A stretch of 60,322 bases of DNA, taken from Lachnospiraceae bacterium (GTDB taxonomy: Bacteria > Bacillota > Clostridia > Lachnospirales > Lachnospiraceae). The position numbers were made by a program, and so were the translations under genes. The DNA lies in assembly GCA_021200995.1 (NCBI GenBank), contig JAJQFS010000007.1:1-60322 (forward strand). Reading direction: 5' to 3'. The notes under the pieces were generated by a model, which had not been told where the DNA came from, did no database searches, and saw only the letters and a list, made by a program, of their open reading frames with translations. Below, in pieces: positions 7,128-15,598 of the stretch. Positions within the stretch are counted from its first letter, which is position 1, and each line of letters opens with the position of its first letter.

Positions 7128-9149
7128 ATGCTTGAAACTATGTGGGTAGAAATTCTGAATATGAGCCTGGCGGCCAGCGTGGCAATTCTGGCGATTTGCC
7201 TGATTCGCCTGTTTTTAAAAAGGACGCCCAGAATCTTTTCCTATGTGCTGTGGACGGTGGTGCTGTTCCGCCTGCTGTGCCCGTTTTCCATAGAATCGAC
7301 GCTTTCTTTTCTGAATGCGTTGGACGGCGGCGCGGCGGCCAGACAGGGGCGGATGGAGTATATTCCATCTGACATCGGCTACCAGGCACAGCCACAGGTG
7401 CAGCTTGCGGCGGGAGCCTTCAGTGATACGGTGAATGAGATTGTGAGTGATTCTCTCCCTGCTGCGAATGTGGGGGATTCTGTGAACCCCGTGCAGGTGA
7501 TCCTTTTTGTGACGGCACGGATCTGGCTTGCAGGTTTGCTGGTGATGGTGATTTATCAGCTTGTGTCGCTTTTGCGTTTCCATAAGCGCCTGCGGGGTGC
7601 TGAGTGTGAAGAAGGCAATATTTACCGCCTGCCGGGCGATGGAACACCTTTTGTGTACGGCCTGGTTCGCCCGCGCATTTATCTGCCGTCAGGACTCAGT
7701 GAGGAAGAGCGGCGGTATATGCTGCTGCATGAGCAGATTCATATCCGGAGGGGAGATCAGATCTTCCGTTTCCTGGGCTGTGCGGCGCTGTGCCTGCACT
7801 GGTTCAATCCGCTGGTCTGGCTGGCCTTTTATTTAAGCGGCAAGGATATGGAGTTATCCTGCGATGAAGCAGTTTTAAGGCAGCTGGGGGACGGGGTGAA
7901 AAAGGAGTATTCCGGCTCCCTTCTGGCGCTGGCCGCGGGCGGCACGGATGACCGGAAATTCAGAGGCAGTCCCGTAGCGTTTGGGGAAAATAATATCAAA
8001 GGCCGTATTCAGAACGTGCTGCACTACCGCAAGACAAAGCCGGCAGTGGCCGCTTTTGCTGTGGTTATATGCGCGGCGGCAGTGGCGGCACTTGCGCTTA
8101 ATCCGAATTCTGCTGAGGATGAAAATGGTTTTCCAGATGCGGAGTGGGTGGCATCGCTTGAAACATTGTATGGACAGGAACAGGCTGCGGTTCTGGCTTC
8201 CTTGAATCTGGAGGAAAGTGACGTCGTGAAAGCAGACGGCACAGGGCTAAAGAACCTGCGGGAACCGGTATCTCTTTTGGAAACTGATTTCACGCAGTCA
8301 TTGCTTTATGATGTGACATCTGAGGCGCCGACGTTTTATGGCACAAGGTACCAGTATGACTCTGAGGATGCGGCAGCAATCGTGACGCTTGCGGAAGCTC
8401 TTATAAAGGAATGCAATGAGCAATACGGGGATCCTTCCACGTACCCTGGGCTTCTGAATCGCCTGACAAATGGGGATTTTGCTGATGATTTCGCAAAAAC
8501 ATGGGAACGCGGCCTGACGGATCAATGGAGAGAAGAATGGCTTGTTGGGGAGCAGACACTGTGCACGTTATCTGTTTCTGTGAATGGAGAAGACATGGGT
8601 GTAATCAGCCTGGAGTACAAACTTTATATAGCTCCAAACTCGCAGACATTCGCTGAACATGTGAAAGAGGTAGAATATATTGAAAGTGAAGAGAGTACGG
8701 AAGACACAGAACAGGAAATGACTGCGGAAAGCGAGACAGATTCTGACGGTATTCTGGGATATATTTTATATATTACAGATAACACCGTTGCGGTGGATAC
8801 CGCGGAATGGCTCACGCTGACCGATACGGAGCGAATGGCAGAGCTCGGTATTACGGAGGATGACATGCCGGGCGGTTTTTTGATTTACAATCCGGATTCT
8901 GCCGCTGAAAGTCTGACTTTGGCGGAAGGTCTGACGGCGCTGCTGTTGGATTGGGAGAACCCCTATTATCCCATGGAAAGTGAGATTTCGCTGGAATACT
9001 TTCTTATGATTTTGCAGGAGAGAGCGCAGACAATGGGCGGCGCAGGTGAGGAAGATAGTGCTTCAGCTGATTATTCGCAATGCGGACTGTTCTGGTTTGA
9101 GGTGGCTGACGGAGCGGTAACTTATATCGAGGAACAGTATCTGCCGTGA
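7128..9149 (+). CDS. BlaR1/MecR1-like M56 family membrane metalloprotease
   Basis: About 673 residues from the ATG at 7128, with GAGGTG seven bases upstream (the GTG at 7119 falls inside that site). Four hydrophobic segments are seen near residues 10-30, 35-55, 125-145 and 310-325. Between the third and fourth lies the cytoplasmic M56 zinc protease with HEQIH at 201-205 and ELSCDEAVL downstream supplying the third ligand. After the fourth segment comes an acidic extracellular domain of some 340 residues that I do not recognise; it is not a beta-lactam-binding transpeptidase fold with SxxK/KTG motifs visible to me, so the signal is probably not a beta-lactam. It pairs with the BlaI-type repressor 140 bases upstream. 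Confidence 0.85.
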   Translation: MLETMWVEILNMSLAASVAILAICLIRLFLKRTPRIFSYVLWTVVLFRLLCPFSIESTLSFLNALDGGAAARQGRMEYIPSDIGYQAQPQVQLAAGAFSDTVNEIVSDSLPAANVGDSVNPVQVILFVTARIWLAGLLVMVIYQLVSLLRFHKRLRGAECEEGNIYRLPGDGTPFVYGLVRPRIYLPSGLSEEERRYMLLHEQIHIRRGDQIFRFLGCAALCLHWFNPLVWLAFYLSGKDMELSCDEAVLRQLGDGVKKEYSGSLLALAAGGTDDRKFRGSPVAFGENNIKGRIQNVLHYRKTKPAVAAFAVVICAAAVAALALNPNSAEDENGFPDAEWVASLETLYGQEQAAVLASLNLEESDVVKADGTGLKNLREPVSLLETDFTQSLLYDVTSEAPTFYGTRYQYDSEDAAAIVTLAEALIKECNEQYGDPSTYPGLLNRLTNGDFADDFAKTWERGLTDQWREEWLVGEQTLCTLSVSVNGEDMGVISLEYKLYIAPNSQTFAEHVKEVEYIESEESTEDTEQEMTAESETDSDGILGYILYITDNTVAVDTAEWLTLTDTERMAELGITEDDMPGGFLIYNPDSAAESLTLAEGLTALLLDWENPYYPMESEISLEYFLMILQERAQTMGGAGEEDSASADYSQCGLFWFEVADGAVTYIEEQYLP

Positions 9150-9292
9150 CGGGTATTTGCCCGGAGTATGAAATGAAGTTCGCGTAGCGCTTTCCAGGGC
9201 CATAGGCGTGAATGCATACCGGAAGGCATATCCTGCACAGGCATTCGGTTTCTGCCGTTGGTCTCCAGGGCATTTAATGGATACGCAAAAAC

Positions 9293-9333
9293 TCAACCAT
9301 CGGTTGAATTTCCCAAAATCAACTTTTGGTTGA
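9293..9333. promoter_or_regulatory. Paired dyads upstream of XRE gene
   Basis: TCAACCATCGGTTGA (9293-9307) and TCAACTTTTGGTTGA (9319-9333) share the same half-site TCAAC-N5-GTTGA and are centred 26 bases apart, so they sit on similar faces of the helix. They are probably operators for a dimeric regulator, perhaps the XRE protein itself. Nothing else is seen in 9150-9491. Confidence 0.5.
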
Positions 9334-9491
9334 TTGTAATTTTGAATATTTCGGTATACGCTTTGTTTGTGAGCTCACTGACACAGGTAATCTGACGCGG
9401 GATTTCCTTTCAGACCGCATATCCGGATGCGGCGGGGACAAAAGGAAATCCGTTTCGTCGGCGCAGAATGGTGAAGGAGTGAAAGACCAGA

Positions 9492-10442
9492 ATGAAGACA
9501 TTAAATTTAAATCGGAATATCAGAACATTGAGAAAGCATAAGGGAATTAATCAGGATACGCTGGCGGCAGCGATGGGCGTGAGCATGCAGGCAGTATCCA
9601 AGTGGGAGAGCGGTTTATCCAGCCCGGATATTGCGCTGCTGCCGCAGTTGGCGGAGTATTTTGGAGTGGATATCAATGATCTGCTGCTAAGAGATTTCAG
9701 CGAAGAGGAGCCGGACGAGAAGGAAGCTTCTGCGAAGGAGGACAGCACCAATTCATCTGAAGGGGATGGTTCCCTTGAGGAAGACGGGTTCTTTGGCGGC
9801 ATATTTGGCAAGGATGGTATGTTTGGCAAAGATGGTATGTTCGGCAAAGACGGTATGTTTGGAAAAGATGGAGTGTTCGGTAAAGACAGTGATTTTGTTA
9901 ATCGTATGAAAAATATGAAAAGAACAGTCTGGAACGGGAACTGGACCGGAAACTTAAACGGCAGAAATGTCAACGTGCACGGCGGCAGCATGGAGCGAAA
10001 AAAAGATGAGCTGTATCTGGTCATGATGCGCGGTGATGAGATCTTAAACCAGAAGGTCGTTGGCCAGGACCCGGAGGTGATCCGCATCGAACTGCCGACG
10101 GACAATCAGGTAAACCTGAACGTGTGGTGGAGCGCGGAAATCTACGGAGATGTGGGCGGCAATGCTAAGGCTGGTACCTCCATCAAATGCTGCAATGTGG
10201 ACGGCGATGCCAAAGCCGGCACTTCCGTTACCTGCGGCAATGTGGACGGAAGCGTGGACAGTGGAACCTCTGTTCAGTGCGACCAGGTGGATGGAGATGT
10301 GAGAGCCGGTACCTCTGTCACCTGCGGAGACGTAGGAGGCGATGTGAAGGCCGGAAACAGTGTGAATTGTAAAGATGTACATGGGAGTGTGAGAGCTTCC
10401 GGCAAGGTTACCTGCACAGGCATCGGCGGCACGCCGCTATGA
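9492..10442 (+). CDS. XRE-family regulator fused to glycine-rich hexapeptide and beta-solenoid-like repeat domain
   Basis: 316 residues. Residues 1-68 are a Cro/C1-type helix-turn-helix (DTLAAAMGVSMQAVSKWESG). An acidic linker follows, then five hexapeptides of the form FGKDGM at 105-134. Residues 155-205 form an unrecognised domain (ELYLVMMRGDEILNQKVVGQ). Residues 219-312 are six imperfect 15-residue repeats of the type DVKAGTSVTCGNVDG, rich in Gly, Val and Cys, resembling DUF4097, bactofilin or right-handed beta-helix ladders. About eight cysteines fall at the same repeat position. Such repeats suggest self-assembly or surface sensing coupled to DNA binding. No membrane segment is present. 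It follows the M56 protease gene but has its own upstream dyads. Function unknown. Confidence 0.75.
   Translation: MKTLNLNRNIRTLRKHKGINQDTLAAAMGVSMQAVSKWESGLSSPDIALLPQLAEYFGVDINDLLLRDFSEEEPDEKEASAKEDSTNSSEGDGSLEEDGFFGGIFGKDGMFGKDGMFGKDGMFGKDGVFGKDSDFVNRMKNMKRTVWNGNWTGNLNGRNVNVHGGSMERKKDELYLVMMRGDEILNQKVVGQDPEVIRIELPTDNQVNLNVWWSAEIYGDVGGNAKAGTSIKCCNVDGDAKAGTSVTCGNVDGSVDSGTSVQCDQVDGDVRAGTSVTCGDVGGDVKAGNSVNCKDVHGSVRASGKVTCTGIGGTPL
9804..9893 (+). repeat. 18-base tandem repeat within the XRE gene
   Basis: Five 18-base units encode FGKDGM, FGKDGM, FGKDGM, FGKDGV and FGKDSD. Third-position drift between units shows the repeat is not brand new. Copy number could vary by slippage in multiples of six residues. 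Confidence 0.8.
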
Positions 10443-10494
10443 AAAGAAAGGAACGCTGATCATGTATTATAAAAAACAGAAAGGAAGGACTGTT

Positions 10495-11700
10495 ATGAAA
10501 TTAAAATCGACTCGTATTTATACACCTGCTGGTCCAAGGGCCGGCGTTCTGACCATAGAAGAAGGTCGGATCACGGCATTTGAGGAGAACGGTTCCTGTC
10601 CGGATGCCGTAGATTATGGCGATCTGCGCATCATTCCGGGCATCTTTGATACCCATAACCACGGTACCTGCGGATACAGTATGTCATTAGGCGAAGAGGC
10701 GACAGAGGAAGAAAGGGAAACGGCTGTGCGCGGCTATCTGAAAGGACTTGCCAGCCAGGGCACGGTTAATATTTTCCCAACCACCGCGGAGCCGGCCATG
10801 ATGACGTCCATTGCCGCTGTGGTAAAGAGCGGACCTGCGGACGGCGCGAAGGTGCTGGGCATTCACAGTGAGGGACCCTGGCTGAACCGGGTCGGAGAGA
10901 AGGGAGTTCGCACAGGATGGCCGGAGGTAAGTCTGGATATGGCGCGGAACATGGTGGAGAGCGCGGACGGCCTTCTGAAGCTGGTGGCACTCGCACCGGA
11001 AATTCCGGGGATCGATACTGTGATGGAATATTTTCTTTCTCAGGGCATTACCCTGGCGGCCGCGCACAGCGACAACAACTACGAGCAGGCAACGGCGGCG
11101 TATTTAAAAGGCGTATCGGTTGCGACCCATACGGGCAACGTTATGACCGGTATGCATCACAGGGATGTAGGTGGCCTGGGCGCCGCGCTGTTGAACGACG
11201 GTGTGATGTGTGAGGTGATCTGCGACGGCATGCATATCTGTAAGGAAATGTTGAAACTGTATTTCAAGGTCAAGGATCCTGCACATTTCATGATGATCAG
11301 CGACTGCACGCCTCTGTCCGGCGCGCCGCAGGGAAGATACAGTCACAAGGGATTTTTCGGCGGCATGGAAATGAATGTAACGCCGGAAGGCTTCGTGCTG
11401 ACGGATACAGGCAGGCTGTGCGGTTCCAGCCAGCCGGTGCTGTTCGGAGTCGGCAATCTGGTGGAGAATGTGGGAATTCCGCTGGAGACATGCCTGCAGA
11501 TGGCCTGCCAGAATCCGAGTACCTTCTATGGCTTTGGCAGGCGGAAAGGCTCTATTTCTGTAGGCAAGGACGCGGATTTGGTGGTGATCAGCGACGATTA
11601 CCGGGCGCTTGTGACCTATTCCGAGGGCAGAAAGGTATATGACAGAGAAGAGGAAGGCGAAATCTATAATGAAGCCTACCTGAAGGAGACCAGACTATGA
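10495..11700 (+). CDS. nagA: N-acetylglucosamine-6-phosphate deacetylase
   Basis: About 401 residues of the amidohydrolase superfamily, converting GlcNAc-6-phosphate to glucosamine-6-phosphate and acetate for sugar use and wall recycling. Visible motifs are DTHNHGTCGY, GIHSEGPWLN with the metal-binding glutamate, AAHSDNNYEQ, THTGNVMTGMHHRD and MISDCTPLSG with the catalytic aspartate. The ATG at 10495 matches the usual start (MKLKSTRIYTP) and has AAGGAAGG upstream; an ATG at 10462 also has a ribosome site and would add 11 residues. Its stop overlaps the ATG of a truncated chbG-like frame by ATGA, so it once headed an amino-sugar operon. Confidence 0.92.
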   Translation: MKLKSTRIYTPAGPRAGVLTIEEGRITAFEENGSCPDAVDYGDLRIIPGIFDTHNHGTCGYSMSLGEEATEEERETAVRGYLKGLASQGTVNIFPTTAEPAMMTSIAAVVKSGPADGAKVLGIHSEGPWLNRVGEKGVRTGWPEVSLDMARNMVESADGLLKLVALAPEIPGIDTVMEYFLSQGITLAAAHSDNNYEQATAAYLKGVSVATHTGNVMTGMHHRDVGGLGAALLNDGVMCEVICDGMHICKEMLKLYFKVKDPAHFMMISDCTPLSGAPQGRYSHKGFFGGMEMNVTPEGFVLTDTGRLCGSSQPVLFGVGNLVENVGIPLETCLQMACQNPSTFYGFGRRKGSISVGKDADLVVISDDYRALVTYSEGRKVYDREEEGEIYNEAYLKETRL

Positions 11701-11792
11701 AAAAACTGATTGTGGTAGCCGATGATTTTGGCTTCAGCGAGGTTTATGATTACGGTTTACCCGAGGGTGCGCGAGTGACTGAAAGAGCATGA
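11697..11792 (+). pseudogene. Truncated ChbG/YdjC-type deacetylase start
   Basis: The ATG overlaps the nagA stop (ATGA). The frame reads MKKLIVVADDFGFSEVYDYG, the hallmark N-terminus of YdjC/ChbG carbohydrate deacetylases with the metal-binding ADDFG, then runs into unrelated residues and stops after 31 codons. A normal protein is about 250 residues. The rest of the gene has been deleted. ChbG removes an acetyl group from chitooligosaccharides, which fits its place behind nagA. Confidence 0.7.
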
Positions 11793-11882
11793 GTGAGATG
11801 GTGAATTTCGACGCGGTGTACCGATGAGGGAACCATTCACATCTGTTTTGTGTGAAGGTTTTGCGCGAATAAAATAAAGTAC

Positions 11883-11944
11883 TTGACAAATACCCCGGCA
11901 GGGTATACTATGCAGATAGCGCGTAGATACCCTGCCGGGGTATT
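11883..11944 (+). promoter_or_regulatory. csoR promoter with CsoR-type operator and its inverted copy
   Basis: TTGACA at 11883-11888 is followed by AATACCCCGGCAGGGTAT (11889-11906), which fills the spacer and runs into the -10 region (TATACT at 11904 or TACTAT at 11906). An exact inverted copy of the 18 bases lies at 11927-11944. The element has the TACCC...GGGTA symmetry of copper-responsive CsoR operators and stands before csoR-copA. The 18-base arms could also form a strong RNA hairpin. Confidence 0.7.
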
Positions 11945-12064
11945 TTAGTGTAAAAAAAGCGAATTGGCTGGTGCGTCTGGCTGATACGGCAGGAATGAAA
12001 TGCAGATCTAAGATACGGGTGCGGGTATGACGGATGGTTCGCTGAATAACCGGAAAGGAAATAG

Positions 12065-12478
12065 ATGTGTATGGCGGAAGATAGAATGGGAAATGATACA
12101 ACAGACAGAGATAGGATGACAGAGCCGGAAACTGTGATGACAGACGGGCAAACCCCTGATACGGCCGGTACGGATGACTGCAGTAAACCTTGCTGTTGCG
12201 CGAAGACAACAGAACGATCCCCAGAGGAAGTGAAAAAGCTGATCAACCGCTTAAACCGCATCGAGGGTCAGATCCGCGGCATCCGCGGGATGGTGGAGCG
12301 GGACGCGTACTGTCCGGATATTCTGACGCAGTCCGCGGCTGTGACCGCGGCCATGAACGCGTTCAACCGCGAGCTGATGTCGAATCATATCAAGCACTGT
12401 GTGGTCCGGGATATCAAGGAGGGAAAGGAAGACACGGTGGATGAGCTGGTGTTTACCCTGCAGAAGCTGATGAAATGA
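12065..12478 (+). CDS. csoR: CsoR-family copper-sensing repressor
   Basis: 137 residues. The four-helix core from about residue 52 (EEVKKLINRLNRIEGQIRGI) is the CsoR/RcnR/FrmR fold. The ligand set for Cu(I) is visible as a Cys in DAYCPDIL and His and Cys in NHIKHC, the C-H-C pattern of copper sensors. The first 50 residues are an unusual extension, acidic and ending in a Cys cluster (CSKPCCCAK) that could bind extra metal. The start at 12065 follows AAAGGAAATAG. An ATG two codons later is an alternative. It precedes copA and has a matching operator upstream. Confidence 0.92.
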   Translation: MCMAEDRMGNDTTDRDRMTEPETVMTDGQTPDTAGTDDCSKPCCCAKTTERSPEEVKKLINRLNRIEGQIRGIRGMVERDAYCPDILTQSAAVTAAMNAFNRELMSNHIKHCVVRDIKEGKEDTVDELVFTLQKLMK

Positions 12479-12497
12479 TGATACAAGGGACAGAAGG

Positions 12498-12647
12498 CCA
12501 TAAATCGAATGCTTGCATTCGCATTTATGACCTTGGGGACCGCAACGACATGAGGAAGGAGCAAATTTGACCGATTTTCAGGTCAAATTGTGCGGATTCC
12601 GAATGGCGTCATGGATTGCGGGAGCGGTATTGGCGAAGCAATCCATG
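12498..12647 (+). promoter_or_regulatory. Three successive hairpins between csoR and copA
   Basis: A roughly 19-pair hairpin (about 12498-12537, arms AAGGCCATAAAT and ATTTATGACCTT, inner GAATGC/GCATTC), a second with arms TTTGACC and GGTCAAA around 12565-12593, and a third with perfect arms CATGGATTGC/GCAATCCATG at 12610-12619 and 12638-12647, followed shortly by CTTTTTTG. They may set the csoR to copA expression ratio. The AAGGAGG for copA lies just beyond. Confidence 0.5.
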
Positions 12648-12695
12648 GTATCATACTTTTTTGTCGATTTAATCATGAAATAAGGAGGCAATATT

Positions 12696-15380
12696 TTGGA
12701 ACAATATAATGTAACCGGCATGAGCTGCGCCGCCTGCTCGGCCCGTGTGGAAAAGGCGGTGTCAAAAGTGGAGGGCGTGACCAGCTGCTCAGTCAGTCTT
12801 CTGACCAACTCCATGGGCGTGGAGGGCAGCGCTTCCGCTTCCGCAATTATTGCGGCGGTGGAGGAAGCGGGCTACGGCGCGTCTATCAAAAGAACATCCG
12901 CATCCGGCGCGGCGGGTTCCGGTACAACATCTTATTCAGCGTCCGCCGATGAGGACGCGCTAAAGGACAGGGAGACGCCGAAGATGAAGAGGCGGCTGAT
13001 CGCGTCGCTGGTTTTCCTTGTGGCTCTCCTGTATTTTTCCATGGGACATATGATGTGGGGGTGGCCTCTGCCTGCCTTCTTTGAGGGAAATCATGTGGCG
13101 ATGGGGCTTTTAGAGATGCTTTTGACCATTGCCGTCATGGTGATCAATCAGAAATTCTTTATCAGCGGCTTTAAGGGCCTGATTCATCGTGCCCCCAATA
13201 TGGACACCCTGGTGGCGCTTGGCTCCTCGGCGGCTTTCGTGTACAGCACCTATGCGCTCTTTGCCATGACGGACGCCCAGGTGAAGGGCGACATGGCAGC
13301 GGTCATGAGCTACATGGATGAGTTTTATTTTGAGTCCGCGGCTATGATCCTGACGCTGATCACCGTGGGTAAGATGCTGGAGGCCCGTTCTAAGGGCAAG
13401 ACCACGGACGCTTTGAAAAGTCTGATGAAGCTGACGCCCAAAACCGCTATGGTGGAGCAGAATGGCGTGGAGACCGAGCTTCCCATTGAGCAGGTAATGA
13501 AGGATGATATTTTCGTAGTGCGCCCCGGGGAAAATATTCCGGTGGACGGCGTAGTGATCGAGGGCAGCAGCGCGGTCAATGAATCCGCCCTGACCGGCGA
13601 GAGCATTCCGGTGGATAAGGCGAAGGGCGATCTGGTGTCCGCGGCCACGGTGAATCAGTCCGGCCTGCTGAAATGCAGAGCGACCCGTGTGGGGGAGGAT
13701 ACAACCTTGGCGCAGATCATAAGGATGGTCAGCGACGCGGCAGCGACCAAGGCGCCGATTGCGAAGGTAGCGGATAAGGTTTCCGGCGTCTTTGTACCCG
13801 CGGTCATCACCATCGCGCTGATCACCATTGTGGTATGGCTTTTAAGCGGGCAGAGTGTGGGCTTTGCGCTGGCGAGGGGCATTTCAGTCCTGGTGATTTC
13901 CTGCCCCTGCGCGCTGGGTCTGGCCACTCCGGTGGCCATCATGGTGGGCAACGGCGTGGGCGCGAAGAACGGGATCTTGTTTAAGACAGCCGTGTCTTTA
14001 GAGGAGACCGGAAAGGTAGACATTGTCGCACTAGACAAAACAGGCACGATCACCGCGGGTGAGCCGAAGGTGACGGATATCCTGCCCGCGCAGGGTGTGA
14101 CAGAGGGAGAACTGCTCTCCATTGCTTTTTCTCTGGAAAGAAACAGCGAGCATCCCCTGGCGAAAGCGATTATGGCGGAGGGCAGCGCGAAGGGATGCGA
14201 AAGCGTTCCGGTCAGTGAGTTTCAGGCACTTCCGGGAAACGGCCTGACCGCGGTGCTGGAAGGCAGACAATTATATGGCGGGAGTATGGAATTTATTTCT
14301 TCCATGCTTTCAGTCCCCGCAGATCTTATCAATCAGGCGCAGGCGCTGGCGCAGGCAGGAAAGACACCGCTGCTTTTCAGTGAGGATGGGCGGCTCTTAG
14401 GCATCATTGCGGTTGCCGATGTGATTAAGCCCGACAGTGCTCAGGCAGTGAAAGAGCTACAGAACATGGGCATTCGCGTGGTTATGCTGACCGGCGACAA
14501 TGCGCGCACCGCGAAAGCCATCGGGGACGAGGCGGGCGTGGATGAAGTGATTGCCGGTGTGCTGCCCGACGGGAAAGAGAGCGTGATCCGCACCCTGAAG
14601 GAGCAGGGAAAGGTCGCCATGGTGGGCGACGGCATCAACGACACTCCGGCCTTAACCCGCGCGGACATGGGCATTGCCATCGGCGCGGGCACAGACGTGG
14701 CCATCGACGCCGCGGATGTGGTGCTGATGCGCTCCCGCTTGAGCGATGTTCCGGCGGCCATCCGCTTAAGCCGCGCGACCCTGACCAATATTCACGAGAA
14801 CCTGTTCTGGGCCTTCTTTTATAATGCCATTGGCATTCCTCTGGCGGCCGGCGTCTATATCCACTGGCTTGGCTGGCAGTTAAACCCAATGTTCGCGGCG
14901 GCGGCCATGAGCCTGTCAAGCTTCTGCGTGGTGTCGAACGCGCTGCGGCTGAATTTCGTAGACATTCACAGTACGAAAAGAGATCACGCGAAGAGGAAGA
15001 AGAAAGCGGGAGCGAGCATAGAGCCTGCATTGGCTGAGCAGGAAGAGAGTGAGACGGCAGAGTCGGCAAAAACAGGTACTGACAAAGAAAATATGGCAGA
15101 ACGCGCAGCTGTAAACGCAGTAGAAATTACGGCTGCAGATGCAAATAAAGAAAGAGAGGAAACAAAAACCATGACAAAAACCATGAAAATCGAAGGAATG
15201 ATGTGTACACACTGTGAGACAAGGGTGAAGAAAGCGTTGGAAGCGCTGCCAGAGATTAAGGGCGCTGAGGTCAGCCACGAGGCGGGAACCGCGGTCGTGA
15301 CGCTGAGCGCGCCGGTGGAGGACGCTGTGCTTACGAAGGCAGTCGAGGATCAGGACTATAAGGTGCTTTCCGTCGGCTGA
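12696..15380 (+). CDS. copA: Copper-exporting P1B-type ATPase with N- and C-terminal metal-binding domains
   Basis: 894 residues. It exports Cu(I) across the membrane at the cost of ATP. Residues 1-65 are a heavy-metal-associated domain with MSCAACS. Membrane helices follow, with the copper-site motif SCPCALG near 402, the phosphorylated aspartate in DKTGT near 447, TGDN and [11 protein letters not shown]. After the last helices a charged linker of about 65 residues leads to a second complete metal-binding domain at 826-894 with MCTHC, resembling the chaperone CopZ. An ATG at 15171 heads that domain and has AGAGAGGA 10 bases upstream. The start codon is TTG with AAGGAGG seven bases before it. 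It is the transport arm of the csoR module. Confidence 0.95.
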   Translation: MEQYNVTGMSCAACSARVEKAVSKVEGVTSCSVSLLTNSMGVEGSASASAIIAAVEEAGYGASIKRTSASGAAGSGTTSYSASADEDALKDRETPKMKRRLIASLVFLVALLYFSMGHMMWGWPLPAFFEGNHVAMGLLEMLLTIAVMVINQKFFISGFKGLIHRAPNMDTLVALGSSAAFVYSTYALFAMTDAQVKGDMAAVMSYMDEFYFESAAMILTLITVGKMLEARSKGKTTDALKSLMKLTPKTAMVEQNGVETELPIEQVMKDDIFVVRPGENIPVDGVVIEGSSAVNESALTGESIPVDKAKGDLVSAATVNQSGLLKCRATRVGEDTTLAQIIRMVSDAAATKAPIAKVADKVSGVFVPAVITIALITIVVWLLSGQSVGFALARGISVLVISCPCALGLATPVAIMVGNGVGAKNGILFKTAVSLEETGKVDIVALDKTGTITAGEPKVTDILPAQGVTEGELLSIAFSLERNSEHPLAKAIMAEGSAKGCESVPVSEFQALPGNGLTAVLEGRQLYGGSMEFISSMLSVPADLINQAQALAQAGKTPLLFSEDGRLLGIIAVADVIKPDSAQAVKELQNMGIRVVMLTGDNARTAKAIGDEAGVDEVIAGVLPDGKESVIRTLKEQGKVAMVGDGINDTPALTRADMGIAIGAGTDVAIDAADVVLMRSRLSDVPAAIRLSRATLTNIHENLFWAFFYNAIGIPLAAGVYIHWLGWQLNPMFAAAAMSLSSFCVVSNALRLNFVDIHSTKRDHAKRKKKAGASIEPALAEQEESETAESAKTGTDKENMAERAAVNAVEITAADANKEREETKTMTKTMKIEGMMCTHCETRVKKALEALPEIKGAEVSHEAGTAVVTLSAPVEDAVLTKAVEDQDYKVLSVG

Positions 15381-15389
15381 GAAAAAGTA

Positions 15390-15428
15390 AGCTGGCGCTT
15401 CAGGGCTGTTTATTTTGAAGCGCCAGCT
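15390..15428 (+). terminator. Hairpin after copA, possible terminator
   Basis: AGCTGGCGCTTCA and TGAAGCGCCAGCT are perfect 13-base arms around a 13-base loop, starting nine bases after the copA stop. The 3' side lacks a clear T tract, so it may stabilise the end of the message or terminate weakly. Confidence 0.55.
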
Positions 15429-15598
15429 CTTCAGATTCAGAGGCGTCAAAGGGATAGACAGAGGCTTTGAGCGTCACCATTTCTGCCACCTGCGTCAGGC
15501 CTCTTGCATTTTTTCTATCATGTTATGATTTAAATCATGGAATAGTGGGCCCTGGTAATTTGTTTTTTTGGTAATGATGAGAAACCTGGGAGGAAAAG

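Noticed and set aside
9804-9893. Collagen-like Gly-X-Y repeat in the XRE protein
   Set aside because: The period is six residues with FGKDGM units, not a three-residue Gly-X-Y pattern.
11889-11944. Intrinsic terminator of nagA
   Set aside because: The inverted repeat overlaps a TTGACA promoter, matches copper operator symmetry and lacks a T tract directly after the second arm.
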